64,000 nucleotides of DNA from Hyphococcus sp. (GCA_021776245.1 JAJFGF010000039.1:62001-126000); one strand, 5' to 3'. Positions 27,705 through 38,863 are shown, counted from the first letter of the stretch. Program-made: numbers and translations. The notes: generated by a model not told the origin, from the letters alone.

Positions 27705-28721
27705 CTAAGGCAGAAAACCGACAATTTCCTTGACTTCGGCGACCACTGGATCGGCGACGGCAGCCGCACGCTCAGCGCCATTTCTAAGGACTTGTTGCAG
27801 ATAACCCGGATCAGCCTCAAGACGGCGCAATTCCGCACTGATGGGCGCAAGTTTTTCGACTACAAGCTCGGCAAGGGCCGGTTTGAACGCGCCAAATCCC
27901 TGACCGCCAAATTCCTTAAGAACATCAGCATCGGGTTTGCCGGAAAGCGCAGCATAAATACCGACCAGATTTGCCGCTTCCAGGCGGCCCTCTAGTCCTT
28001 TCGGTTCCGAGGGCAAGGGTTCGGAATCGGTTTTTGCCTTTTTGATCTTGCGGGCGATCACGTCGGAATCATCGCTCAAAAAAATACATGCGTTTTCGGA
28101 TGGGTCCGATTTCGACATTTTCGCGGCGCCGTCACGCAGCGACATGATCCGCGCACCGGGCCCCTTGATCAACGGTTCCGGCAATGGAAAAAAATCGTCC
28201 GCATCAAAATCATGATTGAATTTTCCGGCAATATCCCGCGACAATTCAAGATGCTGTTTCTGGTCTTCGCCCACAGGCACGTGGGTCGCTTTATAGACAA
28301 GAATATCGGCGGCCTGCAGCACCGGGTATGTGTATAATCCCACGGACGCCCGCTCTTTATCCTTTCCGGCCTTGTCCTTGAACTGCGTCATGCGGTCGAT
28401 CCAACCCAGGCGAGCGACGCAATTGAAAATCCACGCAAGCTCCGCATGGGCGCCAACCGCAGATTGATGAAATACCGTCGCGATGTTCGGGTCAACGCCC
28501 GCCGCCAAATAGCTTGCCGCAATATGAAAGGTTTGCTCACGCAGCTTTTCCGGGTCCTGCCACACCGTGATCGCATGCATGTCAACGACGCAATAGTAAC
28601 ACTCATATTGGTGCTGCAACTCGACGAATTTGCGAATGGCGCCGAGATAATTACCCAGTTGCATACCACCCGATGGCTGTATGCCAGACAAAACCCGCAT
28701 AGGACCCCGATAACCGCTCAT
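27705..28721 (-). CDS. trpS: Tryptophanyl-tRNA synthetase
   Basis: Class I aminoacyl-tRNA synthetase. [21 protein letters not shown] is the HIGH-type motif (here with Q where T or H is common), and [15 protein letters not shown] carries [25 protein letters not shown] is the conserved ATP-site helix. 338 residues. Two possible ATG starts (28721 and 28700) have upstream purine runs; the first is kept. It closes the mutS-glnD-murJ-trpS series, a conserved alphaproteobacterial order. Confidence 0.95.
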   Translation of the reverse strand: MSGYRGPMRVLSGIQPSGGMQLGNYLGAIRKFVELQHQYECYYCVVDMHAITVWQDPEKLREQTFHIAASYLAAGVDPNIATVFHQSAVGAHAELAWIFNCVARLGWIDRMTQFKDKAGKDKERASVGLYTYPVLQAADILVYKATHVPVGEDQKQHLELSRDIAGKFNHDFDADDFFPLPEPLIKGPGARIMSLRDGAAKMSKSDPSENACIFLSDDSDVIARKIKKAKTDSEPLPSEPKGLEGRLEAANLVGIYAALSGKPDADVLKEFGGQGFGAFKPALAELVVEKLAPISAELRRLEADPGYLQQVLRNGAERAAAVADPVVAEVKEIVGFLP

Positions 28722-28752
28722 GAAACCTGCTCTTTACTGGATGAAAGCGAAG

Positions 28753-30348
28753 TTATTTTCCGCCGGTGAGGTCCTTGTAGTCAGAAGGGCGCACGGCGCC
28801 AAGCGCCAGCGCTAAAACTCCATAGATGATAATGCCCGCACAGGAAATTGCGATGATCGCGAGCCACGAACGGTCCCATAAATAATCCGCAATAAGGTCC
28901 GTGTAGCCTAGCGACCAGTTTAGAAACATCGATAACCCGAAGCTTGCAAGCAGTATTCGCAATAGCCGAGCGGCCAGCCGGCCTCCAGGCTGAAATCGGC
29001 GTTGGCGATAAAGCTTCTGCCCCAGCAAAAAGACCTGGATCCATGCCGCGACCACGGTGGCGAAGGCAACGGCCATGAAACCAAATGCCGGGAAAAGCGC
29101 CAGCGCCAATGCCGTGTTGAGAAATATAGCGACAAGCGCATAGTTCATTGGCGTTCTGGTGTCTTCGCGCGCAAAAAAAGCTGGCGAGAAGATTTTGTGC
29201 CAGACAAAGGCGGGCAGGCCCCAACCGAATATTGCAAGCGCGCCGCCGGTCTTCACGACATCGGTTTCTGTAAAGGCCGATTGCCGGGCGCCGAATAGCG
29301 AAAGCGCCTCACTGGCGACGCCGCGAAAAAGCGCATCGCAAATTGGGGCGCCCATGACGATGAACGCAGCTGCAGCCGGGAAACACAATAATGCGGAAAT
29401 TTCCAGCGAACGATTGATGGCGCGGGAAGCGCCGGCTTCATCGCCCTGCTTTACCCGCAACGACAACATCGGCAGGAGCACTGCGGCAAGCGCAATACCG
29501 ATCACCGCCAATGGCAGTTGATAAAGCTGGTCCGCGTTCATGAGCCAGGAAACAGCGCCCGGCTCGCGGCTGGCGATATTTGTGCCAATAATAAGATTAA
29601 TCTGAATGGCACCGGCGCTGATAAAACCAGGCGCACCAAGAACAAACAATCGTTTGGCGGCGGGCGTCAGGCGCGGCATCCGCAGCCTAAGCAAAAACCC
29701 CTGGCGGGCAGCCCCGTAGATTAACAGCGTCAATTGCACGACGCCGCCGAAAAATACGCCCCAAGCCGCCGCCTGGCCGGTAATTTCCGTATCCGCATCA
29801 GCGTAAAGAAGGATTGCCGTAATGAGGCATATATTAAGCGCAAGCGGCGCGCCGGCGGACGCCGCAAACCTACCAAGAGAATTCAAAATGCCGCTCATCA
29901 AACCGACAAGCGACATCATCATCAAATAGGGAAACATGATCCGCGTATAAAGTGTGGTCAGAGCAAATTTCTCAGGGTCGTCCCCAAAACCAGATGCAAT
30001 TAAATAGACAAAAGCAGGCGCTGCAAGTTCAACCAGCGCTGTTAGCAAGGTCAGCAAAAACACCAGGCCGGCCAACACTTCTTCGGCGAATAATTTGGCC
30101 GCAACGTTTCCGTCTTCGACTTTTCGGCCTTGAAACATCGGAATAAACGCGGCATGAAACGCGCCCTCCGCAAACAAACGGCGAAACATATTCGGCAGGC
30201 GAAAGGCCGCCCAAAAGGCGTCCGCAACCGGGTTGCCGCCGGCGCCGATAATCCCCGCCATTAAAATCTGTCGCACAAACCCCAATACACGCGACATCAT
30301 GGTCAAGCCGCTGACGGTCGCGAGAGATTTGAATATTTTGCCGCTCAT
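28753..30348 (-). CDS. murJ: Lipid II flippase MurJ (MviN)
   Basis: Polytopic membrane protein moving lipid II across the inner membrane for peptidoglycan synthesis. The start SLATVSGLTMMSRVLGFVRQ and the following ADAFWAAFRLPNMFRRLFAEGAF are the family signature. About 14 membrane helices follow. 531 residues from the ATG at 30346-30348; the preceding TTG adds one residue. It follows glnD after a small hairpin-T structure. Confidence 0.95.
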   Translation of the reverse strand: MSGKIFKSLATVSGLTMMSRVLGFVRQILMAGIIGAGGNPVADAFWAAFRLPNMFRRLFAEGAFHAAFIPMFQGRKVEDGNVAAKLFAEEVLAGLVFLLTLLTALVELAAPAFVYLIASGFGDDPEKFALTTLYTRIMFPYLMMMSLVGLMSGILNSLGRFAASAGAPLALNICLITAILLYADADTEITGQAAAWGVFFGGVVQLTLLIYGAARQGFLLRLRMPRLTPAAKRLFVLGAPGFISAGAIQINLIIGTNIASREPGAVSWLMNADQLYQLPLAVIGIALAAVLLPMLSLRVKQGDEAGASRAINRSLEISALLCFPAAAAFIVMGAPICDALFRGVASEALSLFGARQSAFTETDVVKTGGALAIFGWGLPAFVWHKIFSPAFFAREDTRTPMNYALVAIFLNTALALALFPAFGFMAVAFATVVAAWIQVFLLGQKLYRQRRFQPGGRLAARLLRILLASFGLSMFLNWSLGYTDLIADYLWDRSWLAIIAISCAGIIIYGVLALALGAVRPSDYKDLTGGK

Positions 30349-30360
30349 CAATTCATTTCG

Positions 30361-30380
30361 AAAAAAGCCGAAGACCGGCT
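30361..30380 (-). terminator. Short hairpin with T-run between glnD and murJ
   Basis: On the minus strand AGCCG-GTCTT-CGGCT is followed by TTTTT. The stem is only 5 base pairs, so it may be a weak attenuating terminator that lowers read-through from mutS-glnD into murJ. Confidence 0.45.
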
Positions 30381-30407
30381 AATGGAGGCGACGAGGGATA
30401 AAGCGGT

Positions 30408-33128
30408 TCATGGGTGAGAACCAGCAGAAAGAACCTGCATCAGGCTTTTTTCAATACGCGCCAGCAATTTTGTGTCGGTAATTTTTTCACCGGAACTGGT
30501 TTTAAGATAAAATGCGTCCACAGCGCGTTCTCCATATGTCGCAATATGGGCGGACGCAATCGTCAGCCCGAGACGCGATAATGCCGACGTCAGGTCAAAC
30601 AGGAGGCCCGGGCGATCAAGGCCTTCCGTTTCAATTACCGTGGCGTCCTGCGAAGCGTTGTCTTCAATCCGCACCGCTGGCGCGACCGTAAAGATAGATC
30701 GCCGGTCGCCAAATCCGCGTTTGAAAGATGGCTTTTTTTCAGGTCGCACGCTTGCAACGGCGAGCAACGCGCGATGAACGCGGCGCGCCTGTTCGATATC
30801 ATCGATGGGAAGGCCGTCTGATGACTGAACGGCAAAAACATCAATCGCCTTTCCGTCCCGGGTTGTCAGCACATGGACGCCACGCACGCTCATCCCACTG
30901 GCTGCAATAGCTCCCGCGAGATCGGCCAAAAGGCCCCGCCGGTCGTCAGCGTAAACAATGACTTCAAGATCGCCATCTCGCGGCGTTACCGTAACAGCGC
31001 TGGCCGCCTTGTCGTTTTCGGCCGCTCGCACGAGATGCGCAAAACGCAGAATGATCTCGGCGTCGACGGAACGCAATATAGGGCCGGTCAGCCGGTTTAA
31101 GAAATTCTCTTTGTCTTTTTCTTTCCAATCGGAAAGTCTTTCCTTCGTCTCTATACGAACTGCTTCCGCTCGTTTTTCAAATCTTTCGATCACTGCACTT
31201 TCGCCATGAGTGAACCAGGTTTTCGCGCACTCATAAAGCTCTGTCAGCTGGCGGCGCGTAATTTCATCCCAGGAGTTAACGCCGACAATCCGCAGATGAC
31301 AAACTGACAAAACAAGCATCAGGTCCAGGCGCTCAAGGGAGCCGACATTCTGCGCAAATTTTGAAATAACGCGTTCATCGGCAAGATTTCTGCGCTCAGC
31401 GATGCGCACCATTAGTAAATGCCTCGCCGCCGCCCATCCAGCAAGCGACGCTTGTTCGGCGTCCAAGCCCAATCGTTTCGATACGCGTGCGACAAGTTTT
31501 TCGCAGTCAGCGACGGATTTTCCCTTTATCGACCACACGGATTCATGAAGCAGAAGGGCTACATAGAATAGCAATGGATCGCCCGCTTGCCGCACAATCC
31601 GCGTCGCAACAGGGTGTCGTTTCCTTAACACGCCCTTGCGGATCTGCTTCAGCAGCCCGATGCAGCGCAAGACGTGCTCGTCGAGCGTGAAGCGGCGGTA
31701 AAGACCATAATCGATGCGCCCAACAATCGAGCCAAAAGCAGGAATATATTTTCCAAGCAATCCAGTTTCAGTCATGATCCGCAAGACCCGAACGGGATCG
31801 GCGGCATCGGTCAAAATGGCGGCAAAGAGCTTGGCGACAACCGGGTCTTTGCGAATTTCTAATGTGACCTGCGGGACCTGTTCCGTGACGATGGCGAGCG
31901 CTGCCGGATGAAAATCTATTTTGGGCTTTTTTGAATAGGCTCTGAACAACCGGAAGAGATCGCGCGGCTGGCGGCGCGCTTTGGCTGCGCTTGCGAAATC
32001 GAGGCGGCCATTGCGGATGCGCAGATTGGGTTTGCCGGGGGCTTCATCTTCTTGCAGAGCGCGCGGCAAAAGCTTCGGCAAATGCGGCATGCGTTTGGCG
32101 CGCTCCTCCTCAAGGCGGGCGCAAAGTATTCGCGTCAGACGCCCGACCTCGACAGTGTTGACAAAGTAGTGCTTCATCAGCCGTTCGGCGGCGGTGATGT
32201 CGGGCCGGTCCTGATATCCAAGGCGCGCGGCGATGTCGGGTTGAATGTCAAATGTGAGCTTTTCATCCGCCCGACCGCGAAAATCATGCATATGCGCGCG
32301 GACCGACCACAAAAACCGTTCAGCCTTGGCGAGCGCCCGCCGCTCTGACGGCTCCATTACTTTGCCAATGCTGCGTGCGCCGCCCGTCGATCCGCCATAG
32401 ACATATTTATAAAGCCAGCGGATTGTTTGAAGGTCGCGCAGCCCCCCCTTACCTTCTTTAACATCGGGCTCAACCAGGTAACGCGTTTCGAAAAATTTCG
32501 CCTGGCGCTCATTTTGCTCGGCGAGCTTGGCCGCAACGAATTGGTTTTTCGTTTTTTTGCGCAGCTTGTCGTAACCCGACCGAAATGCATCGTAGGTCCT
32601 TGGCGGTCCGCTTACCAAGCGACCGTCAAGATAGGCGGTTCGCGCAATAATGTCATTTTTGGCAAATTGGACGGCGCTTTGTGGAGAATGAGCAGCATAT
32701 CCAAGCTTCAACCCGGAATCCCACAATGGATACAGGAAAAAATCGAGCGCAGCGCTCAATCGACCTTCAAATTCCGGCTTGTAAAGAAACAAAAGATCAA
32801 TGTCTGAAAAAGGCGCCAGCTCGCTGCGCCCATATCCGCCAACCGCAACAATAGCCAGCTCATTGCGAATGTCTTCCGGCGCGGCGGCAAAAAGTCCGTG
32901 AATGACAAGATCGATACCAGCCGCCAGCTGTGCGGCAATTTGATCGCCGCGCTCAAAACGGCGCAGCGTTTGACGGCGGAGATCAATGACTGTGTTTCTC
33001 AACAGTTTGCCTGCAAGACCAAATGCCTGTCCGGCGCGTTCGTCGGCAATCGCATCAGCAATGGCTTTATTGATTGCAGCGCGCTCAACGACCTGTTGAC
33101 CGCCGCTCGGTGTTGTTGATTTCGTCAC
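30408..33128 (-). CDS. glnD: PII uridylyltransferase GlnD with degenerate HD domain
   Basis: Nitrogen-status enzyme that uridylylates PII proteins (N-terminal domain) and normally removes the group through an HD domain. The nucleotidyltransferase motif AVGGYGRSELAPFSDIDLLF (about 95-114) is intact, and two ACT domains lie at about 720-790 and 828-900. The HD domain (about 480-615) is altered. The usual HD dyad reads LLHES (His528-Glu529), the GRGGDHS-type stretch is replaced by WSIKGKSVAD, and the VAD aspartate position reads VCH (Cys610-His611). DEH (485) and RHLLM (570) remain. Starts with GTG at 33126-33128. 906 residues. Confidence 0.93.
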   Translation of the reverse strand: MTKSTTPSGGQQVVERAAINKAIADAIADERAGQAFGLAGKLLRNTVIDLRRQTLRRFERGDQIAAQLAAGIDLVIHGLFAAAPEDIRNELAIVAVGGYGRSELAPFSDIDLLFLYKPEFEGRLSAALDFFLYPLWDSGLKLGYAAHSPQSAVQFAKNDIIARTAYLDGRLVSGPPRTYDAFRSGYDKLRKKTKNQFVAAKLAEQNERQAKFFETRYLVEPDVKEGKGGLRDLQTIRWLYKYVYGGSTGGARSIGKVMEPSERRALAKAERFLWSVRAHMHDFRGRADEKLTFDIQPDIAARLGYQDRPDITAAERLMKHYFVNTVEVGRLTRILCARLEEERAKRMPHLPKLLPRALQEDEAPGKPNLRIRNGRLDFASAAKARRQPRDLFRLFRAYSKKPKIDFHPAALAIVTEQVPQVTLEIRKDPVVAKLFAAILTDAADPVRVLRIMTETGLLGKYIPAFGSIVGRIDYGLYRRFTLDEHVLRCIGLLKQIRKGVLRKRHPVATRIVRQAGDPLLFYVALLLHESVWSIKGKSVADCEKLVARVSKRLGLDAEQASLAGWAAARHLLMVRIAERRNLADERVISKFAQNVGSLERLDLMLVLSVCHLRIVGVNSWDEITRRQLTELYECAKTWFTHGESAVIERFEKRAEAVRIETKERLSDWKEKDKENFLNRLTGPILRSVDAEIILRFAHLVRAAENDKAASAVTVTPRDGDLEVIVYADDRRGLLADLAGAIAASGMSVRGVHVLTTRDGKAIDVFAVQSSDGLPIDDIEQARRVHRALLAVASVRPEKKPSFKRGFGDRRSIFTVAPAVRIEDNASQDATVIETEGLDRPGLLFDLTSALSRLGLTIASAHIATYGERAVDAFYLKTSSGEKITDTKLLARIEKSLMQVLSAGSHP

Positions 33129-33238
33129 GTTGGCGGAATCCCGTCCGGCGCCGCTAATTCTCCGGGTGCGCTATAGTTGCCTTGGCGCATGAGGGAATTC
33201 AACCGGCCCCTGTTCAGCGTCTAAAAAATCCCGCGCGC

Positions 33239-35977
33239 CTATGAATGGTCCAAAAACGATTTCAATTTATAAAGAGCGTCAAGAGCTTCACGAGGCGACA
33301 GCGCATCGGGATCGAGGTCTTGCAACGCCGCCCTTAGCGCCCCGCCATCCGCCTCCGCTGCCGCCGCCCCGTCGGCAGGGTGGCGCAGCCCGGCAGCGGC
33401 GAAAAGCGGCAGATCGTCGATAGCAGCGCCGTTTGCCCGCTGCTTTTCAAGCAGGGCCAAAACCGCTTCGGCGCGTGCGATAACTGCCGCCGGAAGACCC
33501 GCGAGACGCGCCACCGCGACGCCGTAAGATCGGTCCGCCGGGCCCGGCGCGACTTCATGGAGGAAAACAACATCCTTTTTCCATTCGCGCACCTTCATCG
33601 ACATATTAAACAGGCGTGCAAGACGATCCGCCAGCGCCGTCAATTCATGATAATGGGTTGCAAATAATCCGCGACAGCGGTTTGTTTCATGGAGGTGCTC
33701 CACCGCCGCCCAGGCAATGGATAGACCATCAAAGGTCGACGTTCCGCGCCCGATTTCATCCAGCACAACCAGCGATCGCTCGCTCGCCTGATTAAGAATG
33801 GCCGCCGTTTCGACCATTTCGACCATAAAAGTCGAGCGGCCCTTTGCGAGATCATCCGCAGCGCCGACCCGTGAAAAGACGCGATCAACAACACCGATAT
33901 GCGCCGATGCGGCAGGTACAAAAGATCCGGCCTGGGCGAGAATAGCGATGAGCGCATTCTGGCGCAGAAATGTTGATTTTCCTGCCATATTTGGCCCGGT
34001 GATGAGCCACAAATGGGCATCGCCGTCCTTGCTTAAGACGCAATCATTAGCGACAAACCCAGTATCGCCGGCCGCGCTTGTGCGTTCGACTATCGGGTGC
34101 CGTCCGCCCCTGATGTCAAAGGCTACGGAGTTATCGATCTTTGGTCGAACAAATGATTGCTCAGCTGCGAGATGGGCGAGCCCCGCGGCGACGTCAAGAT
34201 CGGCGAGCGCCGCCGCCGCCGCCGACAATGTATCTTGACGCTTGAGAATGGCGCTTGAAATATCGTCAAAAATTTCAAGTTCCCGCGCCAGCGCCCCGTC
34301 GCGCGCGCGGGTTATTTTTGCATCGAGTTCTGCAAGTTCTGTTGTTGTGAAACGCACGGCGCTCACCAGCGTCTGACGATGAATAAAAGTTTCATCGAGC
34401 GGCGATGCGAATAGCCGGTCGCCTTGCGTGGGCGGCGTCTCAACGAAATAGCCGAGCACATTATTGTGGCGAATTTTTAACGCCTTAACACCTGCAAGTT
34501 CGCGGTATTTGCTTTCAAGCCCAGCGATCACCCGGCGGGATTCATCTCGCAAGACGCGCGCTGCATCCAGCGCCGGGTCAAAACCTTTGGCGATAAATCC
34601 GCCATCGCGGGCCAAAAGCGGCGGGTTCCCGTCAAGCGCCTCACGAAGCTTGTCGATCAAGGCCGAAAATCCTTCGCCGCCGCAATCTTCCAGCGCAGCG
34701 GCGCGCGATCCGATCAAAGCCGGTGCGCTGTCGAGGTGCTTTGCGCCAGCAATCTCATTTGCAATCCTGCGTGCATACATCAGGGCATCGCGAATGGCGA
34801 CAAGGTCCCGGGGGCCGCCGCGAGCCAGCGAAAGGCGCGACAATGATCGCGCAATGTCCGGCGTTTCTTTGAGATGCCCGCGCACGGCGCCTCGCAGGCT
34901 AGGCGCGTGGTCGAAAAAACTGATCGCATCATGGCGCGCTGCAATGGAGGAAACATCGCACAACGGTCTGGCAAGACGGGTTGCTAAAAGCCGCGCGCCG
35001 GCGCCGGTGACCGTATGATCCACCGCCCAAAATAGCGAGCCTTTTCGGCCTCCATTTTGAGTCTGCAGCAACTCGAGAGAGGCTCTTGTCGCCGCATCGA
35101 TTGTCATTGTCTCTGCGGCGGTCGCGCGGCGCGGTGGGTTGAGCGCGGGCATGCGCCCGGCCTGCGTTATTCCCACATAAGATAAAAGTGCGCCAAGGGC
35201 GCTGCATTCCGCCCTTGAAAAACTGCCAAAACCATCAAGCGATGCAACGCCAAATGTCTCCATGATCCGGCGCTGGCCAGCGGTTGAGTCAAAATATTGC
35301 ATCGGTTGCCATGTCAACGAAAGATCGTCCTCGAGGCCGGAGAGCCTTGAGCGCCAATCATCCACATCGACAAGATCCGGCGCCAGGAGTTCCTTTGGTG
35401 AAATGGCGGCGATATCCGCGGTGAGTGCGTCGAAACTGGTGTCGCGCACAAATAGCTCGCCGGTCGATACGTCAACCCAGGCGAACGCCGCCTCCTCGCC
35501 GCCCCGCAACACCGCCACAGCGCCAAGAAAATTATTGGCGCGCGCATCAAGCAGCGCGTCCTCCAAAATTGTGCCGGGGGTCACAGTGCGAACTATTTCC
35601 CGGCGCACGACGGATTTTGAACCGCGCTTTTTCGCAGCCTCCGGACTTTCCATCTGTTCGCAGATCGCCACCTTGAATCCCGCGCAGATCAGCTTGGCGA
35701 GATAAGATTCCTGTGCGTGAAACGGCACGCCGCACATCGGTATGTCTTCGCCGCCATGCTGGCCGCGTTTGGTCAGGGTGATGTCAAGCGCGCCGGCGGC
35801 TATGATCGCGTCGTCAAAAAACAATTCGTAAAAATCGCCCATCCGATAAAAGAGTAATGCGTCTCCCGCTTTTTCTTTGATCGATAGATACTGCATCATC
35901 ATAGGCGTCGGTTGCGCGATCGATGGCGCACGCGCCGATTTTTTTGTACTCGTTGATAAAGGTGCGGTTTTGGACAT
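33239..35977 (-). CDS. mutS: DNA mismatch repair protein MutS
   Basis: ATPase that recognises mismatches. The mismatch-wedge motif FYE is at residues 49-51 ([13 protein letters not shown]). The ATPase domain carries Walker A in [16 protein letters not shown], then [17 protein letters not shown], Walker [17 protein letters not shown] and the ATHYHELT motif. 912 residues, with a short Ser/Thr/Lys-rich N-terminal extension before MMMQYLSIK. It heads the mutS-glnD-murJ-trpS group; the 110-base spacer to glnD contains no clear structure. Confidence 0.97.
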   Translation of the reverse strand: MSKTAPLSTSTKKSARAPSIAQPTPMMMQYLSIKEKAGDALLFYRMGDFYELFFDDAIIAAGALDITLTKRGQHGGEDIPMCGVPFHAQESYLAKLICAGFKVAICEQMESPEAAKKRGSKSVVRREIVRTVTPGTILEDALLDARANNFLGAVAVLRGGEEAAFAWVDVSTGELFVRDTSFDALTADIAAISPKELLAPDLVDVDDWRSRLSGLEDDLSLTWQPMQYFDSTAGQRRIMETFGVASLDGFGSFSRAECSALGALLSYVGITQAGRMPALNPPRRATAAETMTIDAATRASLELLQTQNGGRKGSLFWAVDHTVTGAGARLLATRLARPLCDVSSIAARHDAISFFDHAPSLRGAVRGHLKETPDIARSLSRLSLARGGPRDLVAIRDALMYARRIANEIAGAKHLDSAPALIGSRAAALEDCGGEGFSALIDKLREALDGNPPLLARDGGFIAKGFDPALDAARVLRDESRRVIAGLESKYRELAGVKALKIRHNNVLGYFVETPPTQGDRLFASPLDETFIHRQTLVSAVRFTTTELAELDAKITRARDGALARELEIFDDISSAILKRQDTLSAAAAALADLDVAAGLAHLAAEQSFVRPKIDNSVAFDIRGGRHPIVERTSAAGDTGFVANDCVLSKDGDAHLWLITGPNMAGKSTFLRQNALIAILAQAGSFVPAASAHIGVVDRVFSRVGAADDLAKGRSTFMVEMVETAAILNQASERSLVVLDEIGRGTSTFDGLSIAWAAVEHLHETNRCRGLFATHYHELTALADRLARLFNMSMKVREWKKDVVFLHEVAPGPADRSYGVAVARLAGLPAAVIARAEAVLALLEKQRANGAAIDDLPLFAAAGLRHPADGAAAAEADGGALRAALQDLDPDALSPREALDALYKLKSFLDHS

Positions 35978-36111
35978 CGTTCATGCAGTCTTTTCTATAT
36001 AACGGGCAGGCGAACACTGATCTTACTGGCCGGCGCCAAACGCGATTGATCTTTTGGCGAAACAAGCGAGGATACGCTGCTGGAAACCCGGCGTTGGATC
36101 ATAGTATAGTC

Positions 36112-36843
36112 ATGCCCGTAAATTACATCACCAGAACTGAAATCAATATCGGCGAGCGAGTTGTGCCGCTGGTCGCCCGGGTCAATCGTCGCGCTAAGCG
36201 ATTGATCATCAAAGTCGATCCCGTCGCTGGGGAAATTCTGGTGACCGCGCCGTCCAAGCGCACAATGCCGGAAGCGATCCGATTCGCCAATGAACGCACC
36301 GACTGGATCTCCGGCCAGTTGAGCGACGACCTACGGGGAAAACCATTTATCGAGGGTCTGAAAATTCCCTTTCGCGGTGTTGATCACCTGATTCTCAACA
36401 GCGGCGGCCTTCGCGCGCCTATACGCGTTGAGCATGAATATCTGCCGGTTATCCGGGTTGGCGGAGAGCCCGCACACATAAACCGCCGCCTGACGGATTG
36501 GCTAAAAAGCCAGGCGCGCCAAAAACTGGTCGAGCGCGTCGATTACTATTGCGAACGCCTCGGCAAAAAACGTGGCTCCCTGAAGATTCGCGACACGCGC
36601 ACACGCTGGGGGTCATGCTCGTCAGACGGGACATTGTCATTTTCCTGGCGCCTTATATTGGCCCCTCCGACGATCCTCGAATATGTCGCGGCGCATGAAT
36701 GCGTTCATTTAATCCATTTAAATCATGCGCCGGCATTCTGGCGGCAGCTGGCGGCTCTCAATGTTGACGCACGGGCCGCCGCCAATTGGTTTGATAATTT
36801 TGGGACAACGCTATTTTCTTACGGGGCCAGCGCTGCACAATAA
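36112..36843 (+). CDS. YgjP-like zinc metallopeptidase family protein
   Basis: About 243 residues of the DUF45/YgjP (SprT-related) type. Landmarks are VNRRAKRLIIKVDPVAGEIL near the N-terminus, IRDTRTRWGSCSSDGTLSFS before the active site, and the zinc motif AAHECVHLIHLNH, which has HExxH plus a following histidine. No export signal. The longest frame starts at 35923 inside the mutS 5' region; the ATG at 36112 (MPVNYITRTEI) fits the family but has no ribosome site, and TATAGT lies just before it, so a leaderless message is possible. Convergent with the PBP gene, 4 bases apart. Confidence 0.88.
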   Translation: MPVNYITRTEINIGERVVPLVARVNRRAKRLIIKVDPVAGEILVTAPSKRTMPEAIRFANERTDWISGQLSDDLRGKPFIEGLKIPFRGVDHLILNSGGLRAPIRVEHEYLPVIRVGGEPAHINRRLTDWLKSQARQKLVERVDYYCERLGKKRGSLKIRDTRTRWGSCSSDGTLSFSWRLILAPPTILEYVAAHECVHLIHLNHAPAFWRQLAALNVDARAAANWFDNFGTTLFSYGASAAQ

Positions 36844-36847
36844 GAAT

Positions 36848-38716
36848 TCAACCGCCAGGTTCCAGCAGCGCAGCAATCGGGTCTTCCTGGGCAAATGCAG
36901 GCGTTGGTCCTTGCGTTTCCAATGTCCGCGACATCATTTCGCGCCAAATCACGGCAGGCGCCCGCCCCCCGGTAACGCCGGGCATCGGGCCGTTATCGTC
37001 ACGCCCGACCCACACGACTGCAACAATCCCCCCGGCATGACCCGCAAACCACGCATCGCGGCTGTCCTGAGACGTGCCGGTTTTGCCGGCGGCGCGATAA
37101 CCAGGAATTGCCGCAGCCCTGCCGGTGCCCCACTCGACTACGCTGCGCAACATCTCATTCATTTGCGCGATCGCCTGAGGCGGCGCCGCTTCACCGACAA
37201 TTGAGCCGGCGCGTTTGAACACGAGGTCGCCATCGGTGGTCTCAATCCGATCAATAACATAAGGCTCGATGCGTAACCCGCCATTTGCGAACGGCGCGTA
37301 AGCGGCGGCAAGGTCGAGCGGCGACACTGCATCAACCCCAAGCGCCAGCGAGGGTCCGCTGGTCAACGCGCCCCGCCAGCCCATCGCCCGCGCCGTGCTG
37401 CGGACAAATTTTCGCCCGGTCTTTTCCTGAACGCGAATCGCAGCGCTGTTCAGCGAACGCGCCAGCGCCTCGCGCAGTGTTATCTCCCCATAAAACTTGC
37501 TGTTGTAATTGTCCGGCGCCCATTTGCCGATTTTGAGCGGCGCGTCGAGGACAATATCATCCTCGACGCTGCCGCTCTTGAGCGCTGCCAGATAGACAAA
37601 GGGCTTGAAAGCGGATCCTGGCTGGCGTCGCGCCTGAATGGCTCGATTAAACTGGCTTTTTTGGTAATCGCGCCCGCCAATTACAGCCCGGACCGCCCCT
37701 TCCTTATCGACAATCACCGCCGCTGCTTGCACTCCATCGAGATTGTCCGGCGCACTGGCAAGCCCGGCGACCAGGCCCATCTCAGCGGCAGACTGGATTT
37801 CGGGCTCAAATGTGGTGTGCACAATCAAATCGGCGTCAACGCCTCCTAGTCGCTGGCGCGCCTCGCGCAATGCATAATCTGCAAAATAGGGCGCTGCGGA
37901 AAAGCGCGGCGTAGTAAGCTTTATTGGATGCGCAATCACTTCGTCAGCTTTATCGCGGTGCAGAAATCCCGCTGCAACCATCTGTTCAATAACAAGCCGG
38001 CCGCGCCGTCCCGCGTCTTCAGGGTGGCTTGTCGGCGCAAAACGCGACGGAGCCTTTAATAGCCCTGCAAGCACAGCCGCCTCACCGACCGACAAATACC
38101 GCGCCTGTTTACCGAAATAGCGGTAACTCGCCGCATCGACCCCATAGGCTCCGGCGCCAAAATAGACGCGGTTCAAATAAAGCGTCAGGATTTCGTGCTT
38201 GGTGAATTTCTGCTCCAGCCAGACTGCCAACAGCAATTCCTGTACTTTTCGTTTGATCGTGCGATCCGCATTGAGAAATATGTTTTTCGCCAATTGCTGG
38301 GTAATCGTTGAACCGCCCTGACGTATTTCGCCTTTTTGCGCGTTGACGATAAACGCGCGGAGGACAGAGACGGGATTAACGCCAAAATGGTGATAGAAAT
38401 TACGATCCTCGACAGCAAGAATGGCGTTGGGAACATGGGCCGGCAAATCCGCCAGACGCACAGGCGCGCCGGCGCTGGCGCCGTGAATCAGAATCGGTGA
38501 TCCGTCTGCGGCAAGAAGGGTTATTTTGGGCGCACCGGTATCGCGCCATAAGGCCTGCGTGTCCGGCAAATCACGCGCGAAATAAGCAAAAAGCGCGGCC
38601 AGGCCGATCATCAGTGTGATACAAAAAACCCCAATATCGCCCAATAATCTCGTTAAGGGCGCGGCCCGTGATCTGCGGTTCTGTTTCCGCCGGAATTTTT
38701 GCCGTTTGCGCGCCAT
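36848..38716 (-). CDS. Class A penicillin-binding protein (PBP1-type)
   Basis: Bifunctional glycosyltransferase/transpeptidase that polymerises and cross-links peptidoglycan. A cytoplasmic basic start is followed by one membrane helix (about 26-48). The GT51 domain has AVEDRNFYHHFGVNP with the catalytic glutamate, then QGGSTITQQLAKNIFL and LYLNRVYFGAGAYG. The transpeptidase domain has the SxxK serine in QPGSAFKPFVY, SLN in ARSLNSAAI, and KTGTS. At 622 residues it is shorter than PBP1A, without the large insertion. It is divergent from the TetR gene. Confidence 0.95.
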   Translation of the reverse strand: MARKRQKFRRKQNRRSRAAPLTRLLGDIGVFCITLMIGLAALFAYFARDLPDTQALWRDTGAPKITLLAADGSPILIHGASAGAPVRLADLPAHVPNAILAVEDRNFYHHFGVNPVSVLRAFIVNAQKGEIRQGGSTITQQLAKNIFLNADRTIKRKVQELLLAVWLEQKFTKHEILTLYLNRVYFGAGAYGVDAASYRYFGKQARYLSVGEAAVLAGLLKAPSRFAPTSHPEDAGRRGRLVIEQMVAAGFLHRDKADEVIAHPIKLTTPRFSAAPYFADYALREARQRLGGVDADLIVHTTFEPEIQSAAEMGLVAGLASAPDNLDGVQAAAVIVDKEGAVRAVIGGRDYQKSQFNRAIQARRQPGSAFKPFVYLAALKSGSVEDDIVLDAPLKIGKWAPDNYNSKFYGEITLREALARSLNSAAIRVQEKTGRKFVRSTARAMGWRGALTSGPSLALGVDAVSPLDLAAAYAPFANGGLRIEPYVIDRIETTDGDLVFKRAGSIVGEAAPPQAIAQMNEMLRSVVEWGTGRAAAIPGYRAAGKTGTSQDSRDAWFAGHAGGIVAVVWVGRDDNGPMPGVTGGRAPAVIWREMMSRTLETQGPTPAFAQEDPIAALLEPGG

Positions 38717-38863
38717 CGCTCTATGCTTCGGAGCCGATGGTTAACGCGAGGTAAACGAGCCGCGGCCTGTGCGACAGCGACTGCGCGCGCAAGTTCCATA
38801 TGAGCGCAAAATCAGCGATAATCAGCGCCGCCATCGGGGAGACGAAAGGAAGGGGGCTGGACA

